Shown piece by piece: positions 33,397 to 43,976 of a stretch of DNA of 64,000 nt. The stretch is from Branchipolynoe longqiensis (taxonomy: Eukaryota > Annelida > Polychaeta > Phyllodocida > Polynoidae): positions 23,114,780-23,178,779 of the forward strand of contig CM059194.1 in the NCBI GenBank assembly GCA_030323885.1, given 5' to 3'. Within the stretch, counting starts at the first letter, position 1; every line of letters starts with the position of its first letter. Made by a program: the position numbers and the translations under genes. A model generated the notes under the pieces. That model was not told where the DNA came from. It did no database searches and saw nothing but the letters and a program-made list of their open reading frames with translations.

Positions 33397-34678
33397 TTAA
33401 AATTGCATGAGTCCCATGGTTTTGAGGATTGTCATTTTTCTGAGATGAATATATTAAATTTGATTGTTATAATCTACCTTGCTTCAGTTTGAAGTAACTT
33501 TTATTTTAAATGGCTAACTTTGGAGGTATTTGAAGTGTAAACTTGTCAAATTAGTTTTGGCAAGCATGTCAATACTCTGACACCATGAGGCTAATTCACT
33601 CAACGAGACAAACACGACAAAGCGAATATAGATTTTAATATACTAACAACGTTTATTAAAGAAAAATAAGTCTGTAACTTCCAGGAAGTTGGGCGATCAT
33701 GAATGACTGAGCTTATACGGCGACAGGGCCAATCTTAAAGTTGCATAGTCCAATGGTTTTGAATTTCTATATTTTTTTCTGAAATAAATATATTAGATCG
33801 ATCACTAGTATCTACTTTACATTAGTGCAAAGTTAGTTTTATTTTAAATGGTAAACATTTGAGATATTTTGAGTGCAAACATGGAAAATTAGTTTTGGCA
33901 AGCTTGCCAAAACTCTGACACCATAGACTTCTGCAGTAACATGTTCTGTTAAATTGACTCAGTATTGCCTTCTACTCAGAAACAAATGCTTAATAAGTGG
34001 CATCAGTATCTAAAGTTAGATATGTAAAAATCAAAGTCTAGATAATTGGTTTCGTTTTTGAAAATTTGATAGTTCATCGGACTATGCAGTTGTACACTAG
34101 GACACATTTTTATAAAACAGTAATATAGCGTGTTGTAAATAAGAGCCAGAAGAACGCCACGGCAGTAACATGATACAAAATGCTATGTTCGAATATTATG
34201 AACTCCAGTAACTGAACTTGGATAATAGGGAAGACAGTATAGCCGGACAAATAGTTTAACAACATAAGGAACTAAGGTTATAGGAACAAACCAGCGTCTC
34301 AACGCCCCTGGTGGGTGGGTGTGAGTGGGTGACACCGCTGCTCGGTGGCCGACGGCCCGGGTGAGAAGTGACTGACTAGGGCGTGTCATGAGACTGCAAT
34401 GAAAACTACTGCGACCGATTGTGTGTGTCCTCGTTGAAGCAAATTACCTAGTGTTAGCCTCGCCAACATAACCTTATGGGCAGTAAACCGGTTCTATTAA
34501 ATTGTACTCAGCTCATTTCTTCTAGTAGTTTTTTTATGTCGGCCAACATATGCCTTATAATAATTGGCATCGAGTATCTAAGAGTAGATGATAGTCGAAT
34601 CGCGAGAATCTAGATAAGGTGTGTTCTAGTTTCTGACAATTTTTGTATGCTTTGCCTAGGACTACGGAAGCCCTTTAT
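33397..34678 (+). mobile_element. MITE-T split by a 0.9-kb insertion
   Basis: Left part 33397-33592. Right part about 34481-34678 (GGTTCTATTAAATTG..., GGACTACGGAAGCCCTTTA). The right part carries many small insertions, as if from noisy sequence or rapid decay. Confidence 0.7.
33593..34480. mobile_element. Insertion carrying a second MITE-T
   Basis: Opens CAACGAGACAAACACGACAA and closes with an imperfect complement (TTGTGTGTGTCCTCGTTG, 34429-34437). It shares the CAAACACGACAA terminus and a nearby GTTTATT word with 18348-18631. A complete MITE-T (33735-34090, plus orientation) is embedded in it. Non-coding. Confidence 0.55.
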
Positions 34679-35108
34679 ACAGGCTGTGCTGGTTATTCAG
34701 GCAGATTCGCAGATTACGGCAGTCTATTTAATAATGAAATGTGGCCCTTACTTATGGTGAAAAAAAATACGTTGGGGTTTACATGAGAGGTGGGTTAAGG
34801 TGCTTGACCTTGGGTCGCGAGAAACCAGACTGTTTTTGCCAGGGTAATACTGGCTTGCATAAGGTTGTGGTATACTGTATACAATTTAAACTAGATGGCA
34901 CTCCTTGCAAACCTTCTTTCATAATGTTGATTCTTAGTGGGGAAACCCCACGCCTGACAGAGTTGATTTTTTGCTGATAGGCAATCACATCCCTGGACTG
35001 TGCTTGAGGAGTGCTTTGTTTTGGGGATAGCTACACTGAAGGCGTGATGGTGATAGTGATAGTGATAGAGGTATTTCGAGGTATGGCTTCTTCGTGCATG
35101 AGTTCAAG
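34679..35108. other. No recognisable feature
   Basis: A 78-codon GTG-initiated open frame (34741-34977) has no recognisable domain. A (GATAGT)n patch is near 35050. Confidence 0.4.
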
Positions 35109-35352
35109 GCCAATGGACACATGGTGACAGGTGTGTTTTTATGGGCGGCGGGGAGGAGAGGGGTGGTATGGCAGAGTGAGTGAATTAACTCTGCTAAAGT
35201 ATATATTATATATGTCCACATTTGTATTAACAAATGTTGCAGTTTGTACACTAAAGTTATGTTGTAATTCAGTGGAGAGTTCAAAAGTAATTTCAATTAA
35301 ACCCAAGATTTCAATTTTTATATCATCTTTTTTTTTGTAGGATGTTGCATGC
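35109..35352 (+). repeat. Duplicated locus unit, copy 2
   Basis: Direct-repeat partner of 23164-23390. Followed by a SINE-A and then a CATA microsatellite. Confidence 0.75.
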
Positions 35353-35367
35353 AATGCCTGTGTACAT

Positions 35368-35694
35368 TGTTTGTTTCTTGGAGTTTTACATCCTGGCAAC
35401 ATATATGGTCATATCAGGGCGAGTACCGACTTGTGACAGTGCACACTCATGGCGACTTTATAGTGTTGCCCCAGTGAGAGGCCAGGCTGCCAACACTATG
35501 ACCCAATTTCCCACTCTGCCGCTTTATCCTGATACTGAACTAACTAATCCTAATCTTAGTAATGCCGAGCGCCCAGCTAGGTAGTGGTAGGTATCAATTT
35601 AGTAAGTTATTGATTTGACTCGACTGGGATTTGAACTCCTACCCTTCCACACAGGAAGCCTGTGCTCTGACGGATTCGGCCACCATGCCCGATA
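35368..35694 (-). mobile_element. SINE-A, nearly full length
   Basis: GTTTCTTGGAGTTTTACATC to GATTCGGCCACCATGCCCGA. Sits between the duplicated unit and its microsatellite. Confidence 0.85.
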
Positions 35695-35774
35695 CATACA
35701 TACATACATACATACATACATACATACATACATACATACATACATACACTACATACACTACATACATACATACA

Positions 35775-35808
<34 letters not shown>

Positions 35809-36104
35809 CATAAATACATACATACATACATCTACCAGACATACATACAATACCTACATACATACATATACGTCACATACAGTACCTACATACATACCTA
35901 CACACATACCAATACACATACATACATCCATACTAGCACATACATACCATTATCATCACACACACACACATACTACATACATACATACATACATACATAC
36001 ATACATACATACACATACATACATACATACAGACATACATACATACATACATACATACATACATACATACATACATACATACATACATACATACATACAT
36101 ACAC
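35695..36104. repeat. CATA microsatellite
   Basis: About 410 bp of (CATA)n with an irregular middle (35825-35975). Open frames of YIHT repeats here are not genes. Confidence 0.95.
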
Positions 36105-36753
36105 ATTCCTCACATAATTCACTAATATGCACACACATATATTTATATTATATGGCTCTGTTGTTGTCTATGCTGGGACACTAGATGACTAGATCAAGGC
36201 TCCTCCAGTCGATGACTGAGGGAGGAGTTAGGTCTGAGATGCAGATGAAAGCCTCCGGCCTTATTATACTCATATAATGCCTTATACAGCATAGATAGGC
36301 GCATACAGGAGGGGGGATGCATGGAGGTAGGATGTGAATGGCAGTGTACAAGCGCGTTGCTTATTAGGCGGTCACAATAAGCCATGCCCCGACTTATTCA
36401 CTTGACACTGTGCGCCGTCCACTGTAATAAATCGGCACCTGCTGCCCACTGGACCAGCTGCTGGCTGACCACAGCGTGCTTGTTGTGGGCAGCAGGTGGC
36501 CGCGACCCGTGTACTGTATGTGGGACCTCATAAATCTCCACTCATCCCGACCTGGCCACGTTATGCACGTCGCAGTAAGGCTGTGTATCCATAGACTTCC
36601 CTTGTGGCATGTCCAATTGTTCCGCGTTCCCTTGTGACCTTGTGACACGCCAAACAGAAAATGAACCTGCGTTTTGCTTAGTGGCTATTCCCATAGGTTG
36701 GACCCAGGGACCGTGTGGCCTTGTGCATGGCCCATGTGACGTACTGACCGGGA
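36105..36753. other. No recognisable feature
   Basis: Begins with the ACATTCCTCACATAATTCA tail shared with 24140. Contains an inverted pair CACCTGCTGCCCAC / GTGGGCAGCAGGTG at 36437-36450 and 36485-36498. 36740-36753 is the left TSD of the following SINE. Confidence 0.5.
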
Positions 36754-37094
36754 CCAGACGGGATGGCCAAATGAGTTAGAGCGTCCGTCTCCTGTGTTGG
36801 TAGATCGTGGGGTCGTGGAATCGAACCCTGGTCAGGTCAAACCAATGACTTAAAAATTGATTCTTGTCGCTTCCTAGCTTGGCGCTTGGCATTATTAGGA
36901 TAGGACAAGGACTGGCTTGCTCAGTGTCAGGATAATGTGACTAAGTGGGATATTAGGTCATGGTGCTGGCAGCCTGGTCTTCTAGTGGGGCATCACTATA
37001 AAGTTATCATGGGTGCGCACTGTCACAAGTCGGTACCCGTCCTGGTATGACCTTAGATGTTGCTAGGACGTAAAACAACAACAAACAAACAAAC
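36754..37094 (+). mobile_element. SINE-A, complete with perfect 14-bp TSD
   Basis: CGTACTGACCGGGA occurs at 36740-36753 and 37095-37108. Head CCAGACGGGATGGCCAAAT with the long-variable-arm subtype (GTTGGTAGATCGTGGGG). Tail ACAACAACAAACAAACAAAC. Little decay suggests a fairly recent insertion. Confidence 0.95.
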
Positions 37095-37260
37095 CGTACT
37101 GACCGGGAACATAGAGAATGAACATGTTCAGTGTATGTGTGACACGTCACAAGGGAACAGTCTATGGATACATGACCTAAGGTGTCAACAACAGACGGTA
37201 GGCAAGTTGGGCATTTCAATGCCTTGACAACAGTACAAGCTATACGATAAGTAACCTGTG

Positions 37261-37456
37261 ACCAGACGGGATGGCCGAATGAGTTAGAGCGTCCGTCTCC
37301 CGTGCTGGTAGATCATGGGATCGTGGGTTCGAACCCTAGTCGAGTCAAACCAATGACTTAAAAATGTATACTTATTGCTTCCTAGCCAGGCACTTTGCAT
37401 TATTATGATCTACCGACACGGGAGACGGACGCGCTAACTCGTCTGGCCATCCCGAA
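37261..37456. mobile_element. SINE-A head-to-head fragments
   Basis: 37261-37408 is a plus-strand head and proximal body (ACCAGACGGGATGGCCGAAT). 37409-37456 is a minus-strand head end (CTACCGACACGGGAGACGG to CATCCCG). Confidence 0.8.
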
Positions 37457-37487
37457 TTGCATGAAGTACATGTGTACTGTTGATGTT

Positions 37488-37815
37488 GTGTAATCCAATG
37501 AAATCAATAATTTTAAAACTAAGTCATCGACCTGGATTTGACCTTGACCATACATATATTCAATATAGATACTAGTGTGCTCATTCTTAATTTCTTTTGA
37601 GAACCCACCACCACCACCACCACCCCCCCATGAGATCTTTCAAACTTGGTGGCGTTGACATAGCCCTAGAAATGACAATGACATATTGTACTTTGCTTCA
37701 ACTGACGTGCGCACACATTATTTGTGCTTGTGCTCCAAATATCTCCAAAGTTAGTCTATTATTCTCATAAAAGTTATTTAGAACTAAAGTAGAATACGCT
37801 ATAATTGTCAACTTT
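37488..37815 (-). mobile_element. Decayed MITE-T
   Basis: Only interior landmarks remain (CTCCAAATATCTCCAAAGTTAG; AACTAAAGTAGAATACG). Confidence 0.5.
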
Positions 37816-37915
37816 TGTTTTTAACTATAAAAAAAGAGAATTTAGTTTTAAACCCATGGATTGTGCAAATTTGAGTTATTTGCTCTGAAATATCATGTAG
37901 TACCCAATAACGATA

Positions 37916-38490
37916 ACCGGACGTGGTGGCCGAATCGGTAGAGCACAGGCCCCCTGTGCGGAAGGTCGGGAGTTCAGTGCCCAGTCGAATCAAACCAAAG
38001 ACTTACAAAATTGATACTTGTCGCTTCCTGGCTAGACACTTGGCATTATTGGGATAGAGCAAGGACTGGTTGTCTCAGTGTCAGGATAATGTGACTGATT
38101 GGGATATCAGGTCATGGTGCTGGCGGCCTGGTCTCCCAGTGGGACAGCACTATAAAGTCGCCATAAGTTCGCACTGTCACAAGTTGTTACTCTTCCTGAT
38201 ATGACCTTAGATGTTGCCAGGACGTTAATCTCCAACAACCAACCCACCGACTTTATAGTGCTGCTCCACTGGGAAATCATGTCGCCAGCACCACAACCCG
38301 ATATCCCACACAGTCACATTATCCCGACACTGCGCTAACAAGTCCTTGCCCTATCCTATTAATGCTGAATGCAAGCTAGGAAGTGGCAAGTATCAATTTT
38401 GTAAGTCATTGGTTTGACTCGACCTGGAATTGAACTCCCGATCTCCAGCACGGGACACCTGCGCTCTACCGATTTGGCCACCGCGCCCGG
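37916..38490. mobile_element. Two SINE-A copies, tail to tail
   Basis: 37916-38247 is plus strand and complete (ACCGGACGTGGTGGCCGAAT to CAACAACCAACCCACC). 38248-38490 is a minus-strand copy missing its 3' end (GACTTTATAGTGCTGCTCCA to CCACCGCGCCCGG). Confidence 0.9.
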
Positions 38491-39173
38491 TGATTTAACG
38501 TTGTGTTGTGTTATTGATTCCATGTTGCTACCACCATGAGTGTGCTCCACGAACTGGGTCGTGCTTTATTGGTACTAGGGCGTTCTGGTCACAGATTGGA
38601 GAAACAAATTTTTAATGTAAATAATAATATTAATAATAAATTTCTTTTTTAAATAGTCGCGAATGAAACGGAGATTAAACAAATTAATTGTATAGGTTCA
38701 TTTCGGGATGTGCAAATTAAACATATGGTGAGTTGTATTTCCGTAGGTAACTGTCTCCAAATAGCATATCTTTTACAGCTTTTATAGTTTAATGAGTGAA
38801 CACATAATAGTATGGACTTGTGTTCCTGACAAATCATTAGCGGGGATGGGGGTGTTCTAATGCCATTATTTATTACATTGATCATATGAAGTGTATTTCA
38901 GAAATGAAGCAGCCCCATATATGAAAATTAATTTCATTTTCTATTAAAATTCAAATATATTAATTTTGAAAAGCCATAGCCACTGTCAGAACCCGTAGAA
39001 TTTGCAATCTGCCCCCTAACCTAATGTCATTTAATATTTAATACTAACTCCAGAACAGAATTTATTAATAATAAAAACATATAGTTGTACTAAACAGCAG
39101 ACATCATATTAAATAATAACTAAATAATGTAAAACGACAGCAAAAATATATAGCAGATTGTTTTACACTGTTC
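38491..39173. other. AT-rich, no recognisable feature
   Basis: (AAT)n-like words near 38620. No repeat family or coding sequence seen. Confidence 0.5.
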
Positions 39174-39915
39174 TTAAAGTCGTATAGCCTGATGGTTTTG
39201 AGTATCCGTCCTTTCTTTTAGAATCAGTTAATGGTGATTGTTTAACCCCGTGTGTTTTAGATAAATAGATTAGCTTGGTCATTATAAATATCTCTGTTAC
39301 TTTTGTTTGAAGTCTCTTTTATTATAAATGGTTAACTTTGGAGATATTTGAGGTGTAAACATGGTACATTATTTTTGGCATGCACATCAAATTCTGACTC
39401 ATTAGGCTTCAGCAGTTACGTAGGCTTCAGCAGTTACATAGGCTTCAGCAGTCAGGTAGGATTCAGCAGTTACCTAGGCTTCAGCAGTTACGTAGCCTTC
39501 AGCAGTTACGTAGGCTTCAGCAGTTACGTAGGCTTCAGCAGTTACGTAGGCTTCAACAGTTACGTAGGCTTCAGCAGTTATGTAGGCTTCAGCAGTTACA
39601 TAGGCTTCAGCAGTTACGTAGGCTTCAGCAGTTATGTAGGCTTCAGCAGTTATGTAGGCTTCAGCAGTTACGTAGGTTTCAGCAGTTACATACACTTCAG
39701 CAGTTACGTAGGCTTCAGCAGTTATGTAGGCTTCAGCAGTTACATAGGTTTCAGCAGTTACATACACTTCAGCAGTTACGTAGGCTTCAGCAGTTACGTA
39801 GGCTTCAGCAGTTACATGTTCTATTAATTTGACTTAGTATTACATTCAATGCAACAATAACTGCTTAATATGTGCACCTGCATTTAAGTGGATTGTATAG
39901 AATACCGTCTAGATA
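39174..39915 (+). mobile_element. MITE-T containing an 18-bp minisatellite
   Basis: Left terminus TTAAAGTCGTATAGCCTGAT. The family body resumes after the array with TGTTCTATTAATTTGACTTA. The right 45 bp including the terminus are missing. Confidence 0.8.
39403..39816. repeat. 18-bp minisatellite, 23 exact-length units
   Basis: TAGGCTTCAGCAGTTACG repeated 23 times in 414 bp with substitutions but no indels. The unit equals the MITE-T interior TAGGCTTCTGCAGTAACA, so the array grew from that site. All frames stay open because the unit is 18 bp; not coding. Confidence 0.95.
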
Positions 39916-40014
39916 AGTGGTAAGGTTGGTAGGGTGTGTCGTTGGAAATGGTTGTTTTTTTTACTGTAGTTTGCCTAATCTTTTATATTTGCTGTAAGTT
40001 TGTCTTCTACGGTG

Positions 40015-40315
40015 TTATTATGAATAAATTGTTCACATTTTCCCCTATATATTTTACCATATTTATTGTAGTAAATATTAGCGTGCTCAAAAAGACCTTG
40101 GTATGTAGCTAGCTTTTCACCAAATAGCCTCATTTACATTCGCGTCTTATTACAAATAAATTGTTATCATTTGTCCCCCAATATATTTTAGCATAATTAT
40201 TGTAGTAAATATTACTATTATTAGCGCGCTCAAAAAGACCTTGGTATGTAGCCAGAAACAACAAAACACGGTAATCGTTTTCACCAATTAGCCCCATTTA
40301 CATTCGCATGTTCAC
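40015..40315. repeat. Tandem duplication upstream of EEPD1
   Basis: Two copies (about 40015-40146 and 40147-40315) sharing AATAAATTGTT, TATTGTAGTAAATATTA, GCTCAAAAAGACCTTGGTAT and CCATTTACATTCGC. The second copy ends about 15 bp before the putative acceptor at 40329-40330. Confidence 0.85.
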
Positions 40316-40339
40316 TATTGTTGTTGCAGACATTCGAGG

Positions 40340-40372
40340 ATGAAACTTGCTGGCGGGTGGAGTGTGGGCTGA
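40340..40372 (+). promoter_or_regulatory. Possible uORF in EEPD1 leader
   Basis: Starts at an ATG 10 bases after the putative acceptor (TTGTTGTTGCAG, ending 40330) and ends at TGA after 10 codons, before the main ATG at 40492. Relevant only if the leader exon really starts at 40331. Confidence 0.3.
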
Positions 40373-40491
40373 TTGTAATTAGGCGAGGGGAGGAGACTGT
40401 GCTGACTTCCTCCTCCCTGTAACAGGTCCGAAAGCCACTAGAATCGTCCTCCTTCAGTAAGCCTGGTGGCCAAGTCACCTCCGCCTCTACC

Positions 40492-41537
40492 ATGGGTGGG
40501 GTGAACAGCTGTTGGCTTCCGCGGTACCGGAACCCAAACCAGTGTCGCGAGAACCACACAAGCACGCCGAAGGTGAAGGGCCACCGCCACCGCCGCAACC
40601 TCTCAGCCGCCTTCAACCTCGCCGAGATGGACGCTTCGACATTGAACACTGAACTGCTCAACATCAACATGGCCACCGAAGAGCAGCTCATGACGCTACC
40701 AGAGATCAACCGGGCTACTGCGCACAACATTGTCGACTACCGGCGCCAGATTGGTGGCTTCAAGAAGGTGGAGGACCTGGCGCTCGTGTCTGGGGTCGGT
40801 GCCACCAAGCTGAACCAGATCCGCATGGAGATCACCGTGGGGCGGAAGAAGTCCTCGACGAGCAGTTCGCGGAGCAGCTCCAAGAACGACCTGTCGGTGC
40901 AGGACAACACGAGCAGTTCTTCGCGACGTAGCCATGGCCTGCGTGGTGTCAGCCTCAACTGCCTCAAGGTGAACGTCAATATAGCCAATGTCTTCCAGCT
41001 GATGAAGGTGAAGGAGATCTCGCAGACAGTGGCCGAGAACATTGTCGTACACCGCGACAAGAGGGGTCCATTCAAGCGCATTGACGACCTAGTGAAGGTG
41101 AAGGGCATGCGGCCTAGCCTCCTCAGCGCCATCCGGCCCTACCTTGTCATCAGCGATGATGAGACCCCGCCGCCATCGGAAGCCGATGTGATGGTGTTCG
41201 TTGCGAATGGTGCAGCTGTGATAGCACAGCAGCCGTCCACAAACGGGCACTCGCATTCGCGTGGCAACAGCTCGAGCGGTGCGAGCCTGCACCAGGTGAA
41301 CATGGCCCTTAGCCCGCCACCGCAAATGCTGACCCGCTCGCAGGACGACCTGCTCGCCGCCTATGGACCGCTCATCCGCAAGTCCTTCCGCAAGCCCAAG
41401 CTGTCACCCGTGGTGCTGCGGCGTCATGACCGGCACGTGTTGCGCGTCGCCACGTGGAACCTGCAGCGCCTGTCTGCAGACAAGGCAGACAACCCGGGCG
41501 TCAGGGAGGTCACATGTCTCACACTGCTCGAGCACGG
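40492..41537 (+). CDS. EEPD1: EEPD1-like protein, first coding exon
   Basis: Encodes the first 348 residues of an EEPD1 orthologue. In vertebrates EEPD1 is a membrane-anchored member of the exonuclease/endonuclease/phosphatase superfamily, linked to restart of stalled replication forks and to cholesterol efflux (family knowledge). Seen here: MGGVNSC start, with Gly2 and Cys7 as in vertebrate EEPD1 (lipidation motif); first helix-hairpin-helix region at about 56-115 (LNINMATEEQLMTLP, GGFKKVEDLALVSGVGATKL); Ser-rich linker 121-147; second HhH region at about 159-220 (VNVNIANVFQLM, GPFKRIDDLVKVKGM); low-conservation linker 221-310; EEP fold start at 316 (VLRVATWNLQ, where the Asn is a metal-site residue in the family). 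The start ATG has a strong context (ACCATGG). The donor is GG|GTAAGT, phase 2. The exon is GC-rich against AT-rich surroundings. A TAA follows four bases into the intron in the same frame, so splicing is required. Confidence 0.95.
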
Positions 41538-41548
41538 GTAAGTAGGCG

Positions 41549-42037
41549 CCCCATACAGATCCATACTGTCCCATACATCCCATATTTTCCCATACAGATC
41601 CATACGGTCTCATACAGGTCCATGCTATCGCATACAGACCCATACAGATCCATACTGTCCCATACAGATCCATACTGTCCCATACAGATCCATACTGTCC
41701 CATACAGATCCATAATGTCCCATACAGATCCATACTGTCCCATACAGATCCATACTGTCCCATACAGATCCATACTGTCCCATACAAATCATAATGTCCC
41801 ATACAGATCCATACTGTCCCATACAGATCCATACTGTCCCATACAGACCCATATTATCCCATACAAATCTATACTGTCTCATACATATCCATACTGTTTC
41901 GTATAGACCCATTCAGCTCCTTTCAGCCCCATTCAGATCTGCGCTGTCCCATACACACCCATACTGTCCCATACAGATCCACAGTCCCGTACAGATCCAT
42001 ACTGTCCAATACAGATCCACACTCCCATATAGATCCA
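41549..42037. repeat. 20-bp minisatellite at the start of intron 1
   Basis: About 24 units of CCCATACAGATCCATACTGT starting 11 nt after the donor GT, with 19-20 bp variants toward the end. Open frames across it (DPYCPIQIH-like) are repeat artefacts. Confidence 0.95.
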
Positions 42038-42094
42038 TACAGAACCATTTTCATTCATCTAATTCCTGATGTTAACTTTCATTAAAAAAACAAA

Positions 42095-42375
42095 GCAGTT
42101 TATTTAGCTAGATCTGATCCTACATATCCACATTAAGATTCTGGCGCACTTATTCGATATCTCTTACTGCATTAAAGGAATGTTAAATCACTTTACTAGA
42201 ACGTGTCACTGCTGAAAGTCATACCATCCTAACCAGCCTATGAGTTATACCATGTCGGTGCAAAACAAATCATGTTGCACGTTTTTACCTTAAATATCAT
42301 CAAAGATAGTTAATCAAATATGTACTCCGAAATCAAATAAAATAGATTATAATGACCAACCTAATACAGATACTG
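42095..42375 (-). mobile_element. Decayed MITE-T
   Basis: Landmarks GGCGCACTTATTCGATATCT, ACTGCTGAAAG and GATTATAATGACCAACCTAA in family order; both termini lost. Confidence 0.55.
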
Positions 42376-43019
42376 AACCTCTTATCCGGCTTCCAGAAAT
42401 CCGGAATTACCAGAAAACCTGTTGTTAACTGATTAAATACTATTTAGTTCCTTATTTTTCATTGATATTTTATATTTTAAATATATATTTATGCTGTCTC
42501 GATAAAACCGCAAAGTCTAGAAATTCGGACCACTTCCAGTCTCAGGCTTGCTGAATATTTGGTCTGGTACATGTATATTTATTTTATTATTTCATAATAT
42601 TATGGTAGAAACTCATAAACCCATTAAATTGGGAAACTTTAGCAGAACCGTCCACTGACGCCTACCCTCATAACTCGTAGCCAAAATAAAGTAGTAAGTG
42701 TCATCAAAGGACATCTCTGTATCCAGACAGCCAAGTGAGACAAAGGTCAATTGTGTTCATACCGTCACGGTTCACTGATCACTGGCTGCTGAACACAGCT
42801 ACTGTTGTGTCACAGTCTCAGTAAGAAGTCGGGGTAGCACGGATACTGATGTGTCAAAGGATTTAATAGTTTCAGCTTTAGTTGTTGTAGCTAAGGCAAC
42901 TCTAAATTGTCGTAAGGCCAGTGAGTCTATAGTTGGGAGGAGGTGAAGGGGGTGGGGTTGATTCAGATGAACAATAGTGTTGAACTTAATAAAAACAGCT
43001 TTTTCTTTTTAAATAGATA
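42376..43019. other. Unassigned intron sequence
   Basis: 42380-42560 may be a decayed pogo-type MITE (GAACCTCTTATCCGGC and a weak inverted counterpart). The rest holds nothing recognisable. Confidence 0.35.
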
Positions 43020-43288
43020 TGTATATATATGTGTAGACATACATATATAGATACATACATAAATACGTACATACATATAACATATGTGTATGTGTATATA
43101 TGATACATATACATAGGCCTACATGTACATATAATATATGTGTATGTGCATATATTATATACATACATACATGTAATGTATGTGGATATATGATATGTAT
43201 ACATAGGCCTGTATACATGCACATATAATATATGTGTATGTGCATATATATGATACATATATACATACATACACATAATATATGTGTA
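43020..43288. repeat. TATG/CATA minisatellite, left of the DIRS insertion
   Basis: Irregular units with TATGTGTATGTG, ATATGATACATATACA and AGGCCTACATG. The same type of sequence resumes at 48601, so the DIRS element interrupts one array. Confidence 0.85.
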
Positions 43289-43357
43289 TTTTACCTCGGT
43301 ATATAGCCTCAGGCTAGCCGCAGGCTAGGGAGAGGTAAGCACATCCGGGTACAGCAA
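43289..43357 (+). repeat. DIRS left inverted terminal repeat
   Basis: Segment A (43289-43332, TTTTACCTCGGTATATAGCC...) plus segment B (43327-43357, AGGGAGAGGTAAGCACATCC...). A is complementary to 48246-48289 and B to 48481-48512. Confidence 0.9.
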
Positions 43358-43976
43358 TTAGCATAAGCAGCTCACGGCGGGAGGACGTTCGCTGAGCTGC
43401 TCCAGCAGGATTTAACTACTACAACACTTTAACTAACTGTAAGTATTGAGAAACTGCATTCAACTTCTTAAGGATGATTTATAGCATCCCATTATGAAAG
43501 CTTAGAACTTTCTCAGGTCCAATTTGGACATAAAAGGTGTTATAAAAAACACGAGGATAAGAATATGAGAACCGAAACCGATACCGCTTTACATAGCGAA
43601 ACCTGTGTTCAGACAGGCAGAGATGTTAACCCGAGTTGCATCTCCTAAGGAAATTCCTCCGAACCCTAAAAGAGGGTTATGTTGGGGATGATCCTGGGTT
43701 TCTTTTATAGACTCCCCAGACCGTTTTTTTGAGGCGAGCCTCCGAGTTTCGTAATATTTTCTTCAACTTGCTGGCGCAGAATGCCGCGGGTGGGAGAAGT
43801 GTACGAAACAGAGAGAGCGGGCGTGCCAATGGCCGCCCCTCCGTTTGGTTGGTTTCACTACCGATAAACCTACGGCAAAACTTTAGCTTAACGCCTGTAT
43901 ACAGAACGGTTTAAACACGTTACTATATACCATTCTAATAATACCTCAATCCAGCTCACTTTGTGAACATGTTGAG
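43358..43976 (+). other. DIRS leader
   Basis: Non-coding region between the left ITR and the gag-like ORF, expected to hold the element promoter. A 61-codon open frame at 43729-43914 has no recognisable product. Confidence 0.5.

Noticed and set aside
35615..36184. 189-codon open frame (YIHT repeats)
   Set aside because: It is the CATA microsatellite read through.
39403..39816. CRISPR-like array
   Set aside because: Eukaryotic context; units are contiguous 18-mers without spacers and derive from a MITE.
41454..41912. Open frames with DPYCPIQIH or GSVWDSMDLY repeats near EEPD1
   Set aside because: They translate the 20-bp minisatellite in intron 1; exon 1 ends at a canonical donor at 41538.
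43729..43914. Extra small ORF in the DIRS leader
   Set aside because: No recognisable domain; more likely leader sequence.
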